64,000 nt of DNA from an uncultured Oligoflexia bacterium. Its GTDB lineage: Bacteria; Bdellovibrionota; Bacteriovoracia; Bacteriovoracales; Bacteriovoracaceae. The stretch covers positions 186,001 to 250,000 of the forward strand of contig CAJXPQ010000003.1 of the NCBI GenBank assembly GCA_913058265.1. The letters run 5' to 3'. The notes under the pieces are model-generated. The model saw only the letters and a program-made list of their open reading frames with translations. It searched no databases and was not told the origin of the DNA. This document shows positions 51,372 to 59,477 of the stretch, piece after piece; position 1 is the stretch's first letter; each line of letters starts with the position of its first letter. The translations under genes were made by a program, and so were the position numbers.

Positions 51372-52306
51372 TAAACCTCTAGGTAACAAAACTCATCTGG
51401 TTTTTCTTCTAACAGTGCTTGGTAAGGTCCTAAGCTATATTGTGGTTGGACTCCCATCCATTCTTTAATTCTGGCAATCTGAATTTTTTGGCAAAGCCAT
51501 TTAAAGATACAGGCCTGTCTCAAGTACTTGGCCGTTATTCTTTCTCCAATTTTATTAGAGAATTCTTTAAAGATAACCTCTATTCCTCGGGCAGATAAGC
51601 CGCCCTTGATTATTCTAAATGGGTTTCCATTAAAAAGGAGTTGATGAAATACGACCTCGTCACGTGCTTTGCCTGCAGTCAGTGCTTTTACATACTCTTC
51701 AAAGACAGGTTCAAATTCTTTCGGGAGAGTAACTGTAAAGGGGTCCCTTTTCTCAGGGGCCACAATGATACGGTACATATTACGTGACTTCCTAATATGT
51801 TCAATAGAGAGCCTTTCTATATCAGAAACCTTTAAACCAGCTCCGTAGATAAGGTAGAATAAAATCAAATTACGCTGGTGAAGAAGTTGTTCATGTCCAG
51901 TTGTTCTCTCAATATTTGCTTCAATATAGGCCTTTAGCTTTTGTACCAGTTGAAATTTTGTGGGTCTTGGAAGGTCAACAACCTTTGGCTGCACTGCAAT
52001 TTTCTTCATTGGATTGACGTCAAAATATTTTTGTCCAATAAGGTAATCAAAAAAGATTCTTAAGGCCTGAACTCGTCGTCTTATAGAATTAGGAGAGTCG
52101 TATTTTTTGTTTAAGTAATGAGTATATTCATTTACTTCACTTAGAGTGACTTCATTAATAATGAGAGGCCTTCCATTTTCAGTAAGAAAGTTCTTATATA
52201 TATTAAGATCAGTACGATAATTCTTAATTGTATTAAAGCTCTTCCCACTTTCTGTGAGTTTACCGATAAATAATGATTGATGTTCTAGTAGATCGAGTTT
52301 TTCCAT
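51371..52306 (-). CDS. Xer-like tyrosine recombinase with degenerate active site
   Basis: 311 residues, the length of XerC/XerD. The N-terminal SAM-like domain (SFNTIKNYRTDLNIYKNFL; SIRRRVQALRIFFDYLI) is normal. In the catalytic domain, the first Arg is Lys159 (YGAGLKVSD), the H-x-x-R box reads K260-Y-L-R263, and the L-G-H position has Val286, while the nucleophile Tyr295 and Arg263 remain. Several essential residues are thus replaced, so strand cleavage is doubtful; it may be a structural or accessory recombinase. It is the first gene of the riboflavin operon. The start context is weak. Confidence 0.85.
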   Translation of the reverse strand: MEKLDLLEHQSLFIGKLTESGKSFNTIKNYRTDLNIYKNFLTENGRPLIINEVTLSEVNEYTHYLNKKYDSPNSIRRRVQALRIFFDYLIGQKYFDVNPMKKIAVQPKVVDLPRPTKFQLVQKLKAYIEANIERTTGHEQLLHQRNLILFYLIYGAGLKVSDIERLSIEHIRKSRNMYRIIVAPEKRDPFTVTLPKEFEPVFEEYVKALTAGKARDEVVFHQLLFNGNPFRIIKGGLSARGIEVIFKEFSNKIGERITAKYLRQACIFKWLCQKIQIARIKEWMGVQPQYSLGPYQALLEEKPDEFCYLEV

Positions 52307-52419
52307 GGCCGTTTTTTATCATCATTGATCAGTAACTTCAAGGACTTACGCGATGCTTCGTATATTTATATGTAAGATTTATCTAATACATAAGATTCCA
52401 AGCTTTTAGTGGGTTCTAG

Positions 52420-52428
52420 TGCTATAAA
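52420..52428 (+). promoter_or_regulatory. Candidate extended -10 promoter of rnc
   Basis: TGCTATAAA fits the extended -10 form (TGnTATAAT-like). The start would be near 52435, which puts the long hairpin at 52442-52510 at the very 5' end of the transcript. No good -35 box is seen. Confidence 0.4.
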
Positions 52429-52441
52429 TCGACATACTTTT

Positions 52442-52510
52442 GGGGAATATTCAAAATGGCCGCCTAAAGGCGAATGTCGATAGGCGGTCATTTTACTTTT
52501 AAATTGCCCC
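52442..52510 (+). promoter_or_regulatory. Long leader hairpin before rnc
   Basis: 52453-52466 and 52481-52494 pair over 14 positions (one G-U) and enclose a 14-base loop. An outer stem pairs GGGGAAT (52442-52448) with ATTGCCCC (52503-52510) across an internal loop. A smaller alternative hairpin is CGCC with GGCG at 52461-52472. The TTTTACTTTT after the inner stem also makes it look like a terminator. E. coli rnc has an RNase III cleaved leader, so autoregulation is a reasonable hypothesis. Confidence 0.6.
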
Positions 52511-52547
52511 GTGTTACTTAACAGACTTATTAGATGGCACAGTGGCC

Positions 52548-53369
52548 ATGACGACCTTGGGGACAACAGTGAAGCAGATTACAAACTTTCTTTTCGAAGA
52601 AGTTTTATGTATTCAAAAGACTCTTACTACAGATGAACTCTGTGGAATTGTTCAAGAAAAATTCAATATAGAATCAATTAAATTCAACCGTACAATATTC
52701 GATGCACTCATTCATACCTCATTTCAGCATGAGTTCGCTCATAAGTTTCATCTCGTGAACAATGAAAAACTAGAGTTCTTAGGTGATACCGTTCTAAGTC
52801 TTGTGGTTACAGAAAAGATCTATCAGGATCTTATTGACCTCAATGAGGGAGAGATGTCTAAACTCAGAAGCTCGATTGTAAATGAAGAAACACTAAGCTT
52901 ACTAGCGAAGCATATAGGCTTAGGAAAGCTTATTTTACTAGGTAAGGGTGAACTCAAGGAAAAAGGTTTTGAAAAGGACTCAATCCTCGCAGATACTTTT
53001 GAAGCAGTCTTAGGAGCTATGTACATTGAACAGGGCCTTGAAGAGGCAAAAGCATTCTTACTTCAAACGATCAATAGATTTGAAGTGAAAAATAAACGCT
53101 CTCTGTTCTCTAAAGATATCATTTCGCAATTTGATGCCAAGTCAAAGTTACAAGAATTGATCATGAAAAAATATAAGGTTACTCCACACTATGCTAGTGA
53201 AGAATTACTAGTTAAGGGACAGAAAATTTTTAAGGTCACTTTAAAAATTAAAAATACAGAAATTTATACAACAGAACTTAGTTCAAAAAAGAAGGCAATG
53301 CAGCTGATTGCCCATAAAGTTTTAACAGAAAATATATTGGATAAATATGAGGAGAAATTATGTTATTAG
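52548..53369 (+). CDS. rnc: Ribonuclease III
   Basis: About 273 residues, longer than the 226 of E. coli because of an N-terminal extension. It cuts double-stranded RNA in rRNA and mRNA processing. NEKLEFLGDTVLSL holds the family signature with the acidic residues, DSILADTFEAVLGAMYIE holds the second set of metal ligands, and the C-terminal dsRNA-binding domain begins near residue 200. The start is uncertain: GTG 52542, ATG 52548 and GTG 52569 (with GGGGA upstream) are all possible. It overlaps era by 10 bases. Confidence 0.95.
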   Translation: MTTLGTTVKQITNFLFEEVLCIQKTLTTDELCGIVQEKFNIESIKFNRTIFDALIHTSFQHEFAHKFHLVNNEKLEFLGDTVLSLVVTEKIYQDLIDLNEGEMSKLRSSIVNEETLSLLAKHIGLGKLILLGKGELKEKGFEKDSILADTFEAVLGAMYIEQGLEEAKAFLLQTINRFEVKNKRSLFSKDIISQFDAKSKLQELIMKKYKVTPHYASEELLVKGQKIFKVTLKIKNTEIYTTELSSKKKAMQLIAHKVLTENILDKYEEKLCY

Positions 53370-54328
53370 AGGATCAGCATCCACACAACAAAAGTATTAT
53401 GGTATCGGTATTGGGAAAGCCAAATGCAGGTAAATCAACTTTAGTTAACTACTTGTTAGGATTTGATTTAGCGATCGTAAGTTCTAAACCTCAAACGACT
53501 CGAAATCAATTTCATTGTAACTTTGTCGTTGATAGAACTGAAGTTGTTTTAGTTGACACTCCAGGTGTTCACTCTTCTTCACAAGAACTAAATATTAGAA
53601 TGAATGGCCAGGCACAATTTGGTAGTGAAGGAGTTGATTTAAACCTTTTGCTATTAGACCTTACAAAAGATGTTGTCAGTGAATGTCAAAACTTTATGAA
53701 AGACTTTGATTCCAATCTTTCAAAAACTTGGATTGTATTTACTAAGTCTGACAGAGTGGAAAATCTTGAAAATAAAAACTTTGAAAAGATGCTAACTTCT
53801 ATTCAAGAGTTTATTCCAAGTGCTGAAAAATATTTTGTGATCTCTGGAAAAGAGGGGGATAATGTTCACCTTTTAACAGGTGAATTATGTGACGCTGCTA
53901 TTCCAGGTCCTCATATGTATCCAGATGGCTCTGTTTCAAATAAAAATCAAAGGTTTTTTGCTTCTGAATACATTAGAGAGCAAGCTTTTCATATATTAAA
54001 AGATGAGCTTCCCTATGAGTTAGCAGTTATTGTTGACGAGTATCAAGATGCAATCAATAAAGAGAACTTTTCTCAAGATACAAAAATTTCAGCGACAATT
54101 TTAGTTAATAGACCATCCCAGAGAGCTATTGTTGTTGGAGCAAAAGGAAGTGTGATTAAAGAGATCGGTACTGCGGCAAGAATGAAAATTGAAGCGATGG
54201 CCGGAGAAAGAGTTCACCTGAATCTTCACGTTAAAGTTAGTCCTAAGTGGTTTAGAAATAATTTTGTTCTAGACGAAATTGGCCTACCCAGAACTCACAA
54301 GTCAAACAGAGTTTGGAGGAAGAAGTAA
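53360..54328 (+). CDS. era: GTPase Era
   Basis: 322 residues. Era assists 16S rRNA maturation and 30S assembly. Walker A is GKPNAGKS at 19-26; the other G motifs are DTPGVH and TKSD. The C-terminal KH domain ([23 protein letters not shown]) binds the 3' end of 16S rRNA. GGAG precedes the ATG. The order rnc-era matches many bacteria, and der follows directly with a one-base overlap (TAATG). Confidence 0.97.
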   Translation: MLLEDQHPHNKSIMVSVLGKPNAGKSTLVNYLLGFDLAIVSSKPQTTRNQFHCNFVVDRTEVVLVDTPGVHSSSQELNIRMNGQAQFGSEGVDLNLLLLDLTKDVVSECQNFMKDFDSNLSKTWIVFTKSDRVENLENKNFEKMLTSIQEFIPSAEKYFVISGKEGDNVHLLTGELCDAAIPGPHMYPDGSVSNKNQRFFASEYIREQAFHILKDELPYELAVIVDEYQDAINKENFSQDTKISATILVNRPSQRAIVVGAKGSVIKEIGTAARMKIEAMAGERVHLNLHVKVSPKWFRNNFVLDEIGLPRTHKSNRVWRKK

Positions 54329-56160
54329 TGAAACGTAGATCTACCGTTGTCTCTATTATAGGACGACCAAACGTAGGAAAGAGTACTATCTTTAACCGTT
54401 TGATGAGGAAATCTTTTAAGGCAATGACTTTTGATCAGCCAGGAGTTACGAGAGACCGTCACTATGGTATTGCTACGATGGAAAGTCCAACCGGAGAAGA
54501 AAAGCAAGATATAATTCTCGTTGATACTGGAGGATTTTATCCAGATAAAGTTGAAGAAGTTAAAACTTTAGGTAAGAAGAAGACTGCAGAACCATTTTTT
54601 AATATTATGGCCGAACATGCAAAGCTTGCTATTGATGAGTCTGACCTTGTTTTATTTGTGGTTGATGTTAGAGAAGGGCTTATCCCTTTTGATAAATCTA
54701 TTTGTGATTATATAAGAACAACCAATAAGCCTGTTTGGTTACTTGTTAATAAGTTTGATACAGATAAGCAATGGGGCGATGAAGCTGAATTTTATGAGCT
54801 TGGTCTGGCGGATGACGAGTTTATTATCGTTTCCGCGGAACACGGCCGTGGTCTTACTACCATTTGTGAGAACCTATTCACTTTTGCTAACAACTTTCAC
54901 ACAGATGATGAACTTGATATTCAAAGAGGTGTAAAGCCTAAGCACGATGTTGCTGCTAATGTATCAATTATTGGTGCTCCTAATGCCGGGAAATCAACGC
55001 TTCTTAATCAATTTGTTGGTGCGAATCGTGCCCTTGTGTCTGATATCGCGGGAACCACCGTTGATCCTATTGAGGGATACTTCGATTTAGACTTTGGTAG
55101 AGATGCTGGTCATCTTTCAGCAATGGAAGACCAATTCAGAAAATCTAATAAAGATCTTATGGAAGAACTTGAAGATTTTGAAGATCAATACTCTGAAGTT
55201 GAAATGCTTGCTTATAATCAAATGCCTGATCAGTATAAACTCGGAGAAGGTGACTTTGATGATGTTGATGCTGAAGAAGCAGGTGAAGAGTTTGAGTTCT
55301 CTGAAGAAAATATCCCTGAAGATATGTTCACTCTTGAAGATAATGAAGCAGCACTTGATATGGCGCTGGAAGATGATGATTTAGATGCCTTAGATGTGGA
55401 AGCTTCAGACGCTGAAACTGTTGAGGCGGCAACGGCCGCGACAGAAGAGCCTAAAAGTACTTTTATGTCGGTTAAACTTGTTGATACTGCAGGTATTAGA
55501 AAACAAAAATCTGTTACAGGTTTTATAGAAGAGCAGTCTGTCTATCGTTCACTTAAGGCGATTTCAGAGTCTGATGTAATCATTTATATGATTGATGCTA
55601 CCAAAGGGATCTCTCACCAAGACAGACGCCTTTGTGATATTGCCTTGGATAAAGGTAAATCTATTATTATCTGTTTAAATAAAGTTGACCTGATTCCTGA
55701 AGTTATGGGTGATGCTAAGAGAAAACGTGAGTGGCTATTGGATCTTCGCGCAACAGTTCCTTGGTTAAGTTTCTGTGAGCTTATTACGATTTCGGCCAAG
55801 AAAGGTAAGCATTTAGGTAAACTTAAAAGATCTTTGAAGAGTACAATTATTATTAGAAATAAAAAGATTACCACTGGTAAGTTAAATAAAGTTGTATCCT
55901 TTTTGGTTGATAAGCACCCGGTTATTGTACAGTCTAAGAGTGGTGCAAGACTTAAAATTAAATATGCTTCTATGATTAAATCTTCACCCCCAACGATTTT
56001 ACTTTTTGCAAATAAATCTCAAGGTGTCCCAGCTAATTATAGACGATATTTATCGAATGCCATTAGGACTGAGTTCAATATGGTGAATACACCAATACAT
56101 TTAATCTTTAGAACGACGACAGATATTGAAAAAAGAATAAGAAAGCCTGAAAAAGAATAG
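54328..56160 (+). CDS. der: GTPase Der (EngA) with acidic insertion in the second G domain
   Basis: 610 residues; the family norm is 440-490. The first G domain has GRPNVGKST at 12-20, DTGGF and NKFD. The second has GAPNAGKST at 216-224 and TTVDPIEG at 243-250, with [10 protein letters not shown] only at 386-395. Between about residues 258 and 378 lies an insertion of about 120 residues, very rich in Glu and Asp (for instance [18 protein letters not shown]). It sits between switch I and G3, inside the second GTPase domain. The G4 motif NKVD and the KH-like C-terminus are normal. Der is essential for 50S assembly. The start at 54328 overlaps the era stop. Confidence 0.95.
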   Translation: MKRRSTVVSIIGRPNVGKSTIFNRLMRKSFKAMTFDQPGVTRDRHYGIATMESPTGEEKQDIILVDTGGFYPDKVEEVKTLGKKKTAEPFFNIMAEHAKLAIDESDLVLFVVDVREGLIPFDKSICDYIRTTNKPVWLLVNKFDTDKQWGDEAEFYELGLADDEFIIVSAEHGRGLTTICENLFTFANNFHTDDELDIQRGVKPKHDVAANVSIIGAPNAGKSTLLNQFVGANRALVSDIAGTTVDPIEGYFDLDFGRDAGHLSAMEDQFRKSNKDLMEELEDFEDQYSEVEMLAYNQMPDQYKLGEGDFDDVDAEEAGEEFEFSEENIPEDMFTLEDNEAALDMALEDDDLDALDVEASDAETVEAATAATEEPKSTFMSVKLVDTAGIRKQKSVTGFIEEQSVYRSLKAISESDVIIYMIDATKGISHQDRRLCDIALDKGKSIIICLNKVDLIPEVMGDAKRKREWLLDLRATVPWLSFCELITISAKKGKHLGKLKRSLKSTIIIRNKKITTGKLNKVVSFLVDKHPVIVQSKSGARLKIKYASMIKSSPPTILLFANKSQGVPANYRRYLSNAIRTEFNMVNTPIHLIFRTTTDIEKRIRKPEKE

Positions 56161-56161
56161 T

Positions 56162-57001
56162 TTACCAGGAGATGTGATAATTTATCATAAGAGTTAGCAC
56201 ATCTCCTCTTAGATCATTAAAACCAAATGTACTATCACACTTAGAATCACTATTACCGTCACCATTACTATCACATTGATTATCTGCTTCTAGGTCATCT
56301 GGTACTTGTTTGTAGTCATCAGTAAATTTATCAAAAAAGTTAACTCTGTGATACAGAAACTCAACATTCATATATGTTTTTTTGATCTCAATGGGAAATT
56401 CAAGGCCGAAGCCAATGGCAGTACCAATTCCTCCACCTGATTCATCTGATAAATTTTTTAATTCTTTAAATACATTTGTTTGATACCAATACTCAAAACG
56501 TCCCACAAAGTAGGGATTAGAGTAAGTGATAGCTGTTCCAAGATCACTAGTGTCTACATAATAGCGGTAACCAAAAAACGGTCTTAACATATTGGTCTCA
56601 ACAACACCGATGGCCTCTGTTGGAGAGCCAAGTGTGAATGTATCAAGAATCATAGTGTGTTTTGAATACTCAACACCTAGGACAAAAGCGGACTGAAAAT
56701 TTAAAAAATACATTAAAGAGAAGTGCAATGATGGATGATCATCTTTGTAGGCAACACCTCTATTGTCTGTAAAAGTTGTAAAGCCAATTCCAAGGTTGAC
56801 TCCAAAGAACCTTGCGTACCTATAGAATCTTTCGTCTTCCATAACTTGAGCAGCTTCAAGATCTTCATTAAAGTCTTGGAAAATGTCCCCACCGATATTT
56901 AAGTCTTCATCATCTGGAAAAGAACCCTCAGTAAATTGGCCAAAAGCATTTAAGGCCAGGGTCAGTGATATGATAATAAAGGGGAGAAATAGCTTATTCA
57001 T
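56162..57001 (-). CDS. Outer-membrane protein, barrel type, unknown
   Basis: 279 residues with a signal peptide ending NAFG-QF. The mature part has amphipathic strands (FFGVNLGIGFTTF, SAFVLGVEYSKH, NPYFVGRFEYWYQ, AIGFGLEFPIEI) and ends DVLTLMINYHISW, with an aromatic last residue, as outer-membrane barrels do. A segment DNQCDSNGDGNSDSKCD near residue 245 resembles a calcium-binding Asp/Asn-rich repeat with two cysteines. It lies 5 bp from the next gene (57007) and both are read leftward, so they are probably one transcript. Confidence 0.7.
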   Translation of the reverse strand: MNKLFLPFIIISLTLALNAFGQFTEGSFPDDEDLNIGGDIFQDFNEDLEAAQVMEDERFYRYARFFGVNLGIGFTTFTDNRGVAYKDDHPSLHFSLMYFLNFQSAFVLGVEYSKHTMILDTFTLGSPTEAIGVVETNMLRPFFGYRYYVDTSDLGTAITYSNPYFVGRFEYWYQTNVFKELKNLSDESGGGIGTAIGFGLEFPIEIKKTYMNVEFLYHRVNFFDKFTDDYKQVPDDLEADNQCDSNGDGNSDSKCDSTFGFNDLRGDVLTLMINYHISW

Positions 57002-57006
57002 TAATC

Positions 57007-57498
57007 CTATAAATAAAAATGAATGGCCGAGGCAATGACGCTTTGACCTATTGTTTGTACTCGATTTTCACCTTCGTACTTGTTTATACTCATACCAAAT
57101 TCAAAGCTGAATCCAATACTCTCGAGACCTTGGAAACTAAACTCCGTTCCAAAAGTACCGTCGATTTGATGACCTTGCTCCACTTCATCTTCTTCATCAT
57201 TAAAATAAGTAAACATATTCAAACCAAGAGCTGAGTAGAAGTTTAACTGTGGTTCTTCATAGATATATCTGTAGATTTTCCCACCAAGAGCGTAAAAGGT
57301 ACCTTCTGAGCTTGAATTTATACCAAAACTTCCACCGAGTGCGGTCGAGCGGGTTTTTTGCAGTTTCAAGGAAAGTGTCTGTTGATTACTGACTAAATGG
57401 TTGGAAAAGCCCATTCCGAGTCGGCCAACTAGACTGGCCGCGTTAACAGAAGTGTTGATATTAAAAATAACGAAGAGTGCTAATAATATATTTTTCAT
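57007..57498 (-). CDS. Small outer-membrane protein, unknown
   Basis: 163 residues with a signal peptide ending VNA-ASLVGRLGMGFS. Strands such as GGSFGINSSSEGTFYALGG and IGFSFEFGMSIN alternate as in a small barrel of about eight strands, and the protein ends AIHFYL, aromatic at the penultimate position. It is the first gene of a pair with 56162 and divergent from the YfgM-like gene. Confidence 0.68.
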   Translation of the reverse strand: MKNILLALFVIFNINTSVNAASLVGRLGMGFSNHLVSNQQTLSLKLQKTRSTALGGSFGINSSSEGTFYALGGKIYRYIYEEPQLNFYSALGLNMFTYFNDEEDEVEQGHQIDGTFGTEFSFQGLESIGFSFEFGMSINKYEGENRVQTIGQSVIASAIHFYL

Positions 57499-57526
57499 AA
57501 TAAAATCGTAACTAAACGCTATGGTT

Positions 57527-57556
57527 TTGACAACTTATTGATTCCTCGACTAAAAT
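57527..57556 (+). promoter_or_regulatory. Promoter of the YfgM-like gene
   Basis: TTGACA, 18 bases, TAAAAT: close to the housekeeping consensus. The start would be near 57563, 25 bases before the ATG, in the 89-bp gap to the divergent outer-membrane gene. Confidence 0.6.
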
Positions 57557-57587
57557 TTAGAAAAAAAAGCATTAAAAGGGATAAAAA

Positions 57588-58256
57588 ATGTCAACTAATC
57601 AAGAAGTACCTACTTTAGAACAAACATTAGAGAAAACTGGATTTGGTCATATGATCAATGAAAACAAAAAACTTATTTTGGTCCTTGGAGCAATTGTTAT
57701 TGCAATGATTTTAGCTTACTCCGTTTTTGTTCAAGTATCAGCTACTAAAGCACAAGAGAAGTTAGATGAAATATATGTTGTAGAGTCTTCAGTTTTTAGC
57801 ACTTACCTTGAAGGTAAATCAGATATGACAGCTTTTAAAGCTGGGCTTGCTGGAATTACTGATGATTATATTGCTTCACCGGTTTTAGTTCCACCTTTTT
57901 TAGCGGCAATAAATAAGCTTGAAGATGAAAACGGTATTGATGAAGCGGTTATGATGTCCGTTGAAAAGTGGTTAGGTAAATTACATAAAACAGATTACCT
58001 TTATTTATTTATGGCCTTAAGAGTTTCAGCTCTTTATGAAGATCAAGGCGATAGTAAGAAAGCAATCTCATTATTAGAAGGGTTGTCTGCACAAAAATCA
58101 GACCTTCTAAAAGACAAGGTGAGCTATGAGCTTGGACGTCTTTACCTTTCAGAAGGTAATAAAGCAGATGCACAGTCAAAGTTTGATGCTGTATTAAAGG
58201 ATTACCCAGATTCTGAATATGCTAAATTAGCAAAAATGTATATGGGTGGATTATAG
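57588..58256 (+). CDS. YfgM-like tetratricopeptide membrane protein
   Basis: 222 residues. A single membrane span lies at about 28-48 and the rest should be periplasmic. C-terminal TPR-like helices are seen (DSKKAISLLEGLSAQKS; KADAQSKFDAVLKDYP). The layout matches E. coli YfgM (DUF2133), which binds the SecYEG/PpiD machinery. In E. coli the order is yfgM-bamB-der; here der lies nearby and bamB follows directly, which supports the assignment. Name withheld because identity is low by eye. Confidence 0.8.
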   Translation: MSTNQEVPTLEQTLEKTGFGHMINENKKLILVLGAIVIAMILAYSVFVQVSATKAQEKLDEIYVVESSVFSTYLEGKSDMTAFKAGLAGITDDYIASPVLVPPFLAAINKLEDENGIDEAVMMSVEKWLGKLHKTDYLYLFMALRVSALYEDQGDSKKAISLLEGLSAQKSDLLKDKVSYELGRLYLSEGNKADAQSKFDAVLKDYPDSEYAKLAKMYMGGL

Positions 58257-58260
58257 AACT

Positions 58261-59376
58261 ATGAAATTAACCTTATCGATACTCATTGCTCTTGTTGCTG
58301 TTTCTTGTGGGACATTAAAGCCACACCTGGAGAAGATTAAAGCACCTGAAAGGTCAAAGTCTGCATTGAATCCGGCATGGATTAAAAACTTGGATCCTGT
58401 TCATAACACTGGGAACCTTCCAATCGGTACTGCATCACCTTTTATTTTTCAAGATATTCTTTATATGGGAAGTCTTGGTGGCTTTATGCGTGCTTATGAT
58501 ATTGAGTCTGGTCGCTTAATTTGGGAAATAAATGATAAACAGCCCATCCAATCACAGGTAAATAAGGTTGGAGATTATATTTATTACGGCTCTAAGAATG
58601 GACGTTTATTTGTTCGTCACTATTTGACTGGTAAGTTGAAATACTCAACCGATCTTGGATCTCCAATTGAGTCACAGCCTGTACACGTTAAGGGGAGACT
58701 TGTTGTTCATTTAAGAAATCATACAATTATTACTCTTGATGCTAAAACAGGAAAAGTTTTTTGGAGATATAAGAGGTCTATTCCTTATACAACAACACTT
58801 CAAAGAGTTTCTCATGTTGCTACTATTGACCGCGCACTTGTGGTTGGCTTTGCTGATGGATATCTCGTATCACTATCCCTTGAAGAGGGTGTGATTAATT
58901 GGGAGCAAAGACTTCATACGGGTGTTAAATTTGTTGATGTAGATGTTCAGGCAGTAAAATTTGGACGTTATGTTGTTGCAGGTTCTGCATCAGGGCCACT
59001 AAGAATGATTAACCCTATAAACGGTTTAATAGAAAAAACAGTTGAGATGACTCAGTCTCACACACCATTACTTTTGGGTGATGAGATGATCGTGGGAAGT
59101 TTAAGCGGTGTTTTATACCGTATAAATAAATTTGGTAAGGTTGTTCTAAATAAAAAAATCTCTGAAGATGCTATTAGTTCAGTAGTTCCTTGGAAGAGAG
59201 GATATGTGGTAACTGTTATGGGTGGTGAAGTCTTATATGTTGAGAAGGATACACTAGAGGTGACTAGCACGTTTAATTTAGGATCCGATCAATCTGCAGT
59301 CTTTGGGACAGCAGTGCTTGGTGAAGATGCACTTGGCATATATTCTTCTCGTAACCGTCTGTATTTATTTAAGTAG
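58261..59376 (+). CDS. bamB: Outer-membrane assembly lipoprotein BamB
   Basis: About 371 residues. The signal ends VAVSCGTLKP, so Cys17 is lipidated. Repeats with the PQQ-propeller blade pattern follow (MRAYDIESGRLIWEIND; TLDAKTGKVFWRYKRS; VSLSLEEGVINWEQRL), giving an eight-blade propeller. BamB works with BamA in inserting barrel proteins, which this organism makes in large numbers. GGTGG precedes the ATG at 58261, which overlaps nothing; the longer reading from 58246 lacks a lipobox at the right distance. Confidence 0.9.
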   Translation: MKLTLSILIALVAVSCGTLKPHLEKIKAPERSKSALNPAWIKNLDPVHNTGNLPIGTASPFIFQDILYMGSLGGFMRAYDIESGRLIWEINDKQPIQSQVNKVGDYIYYGSKNGRLFVRHYLTGKLKYSTDLGSPIESQPVHVKGRLVVHLRNHTIITLDAKTGKVFWRYKRSIPYTTTLQRVSHVATIDRALVVGFADGYLVSLSLEEGVINWEQRLHTGVKFVDVDVQAVKFGRYVVAGSASGPLRMINPINGLIEKTVEMTQSHTPLLLGDEMIVGSLSGVLYRINKFGKVVLNKKISEDAISSVVPWKRGYVVTVMGGEVLYVEKDTLEVTSTFNLGSDQSAVFGTAVLGEDALGIYSSRNRLYLFK

Positions 59377-59403
59377 TCTGAAATATTTACTCAGTAATAA
59401 TGT

Positions 59404-59420
59404 ATTTATCTGAGATAAAT
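59404..59420. promoter_or_regulatory. Perfect palindrome ATTTATCTGAGATAAAT
   Basis: An 8-1-8 inverted repeat in the 101-bp gap between bamB and the carboxypeptidase gene. It could be an operator for the latter or a weak terminator; no U-tract follows. Confidence 0.35.
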
Positions 59421-59477
59421 TATGTTTATAAATCTGTCTATATGCTATAGATAAAGCTCACTGCATAGGAGATCATT

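Noticed and set aside
52307-52547. FMN riboswitch upstream of the riboflavin operon
   Set aside because: None of the conserved RFN blocks is recognisable on the minus strand before the xer-like gene.
52366-52566. 66-codon open frame on the minus strand before rnc
   Set aside because: It overlaps the leader hairpin and the rnc start, has no ribosome binding site and an unconvincing composition.
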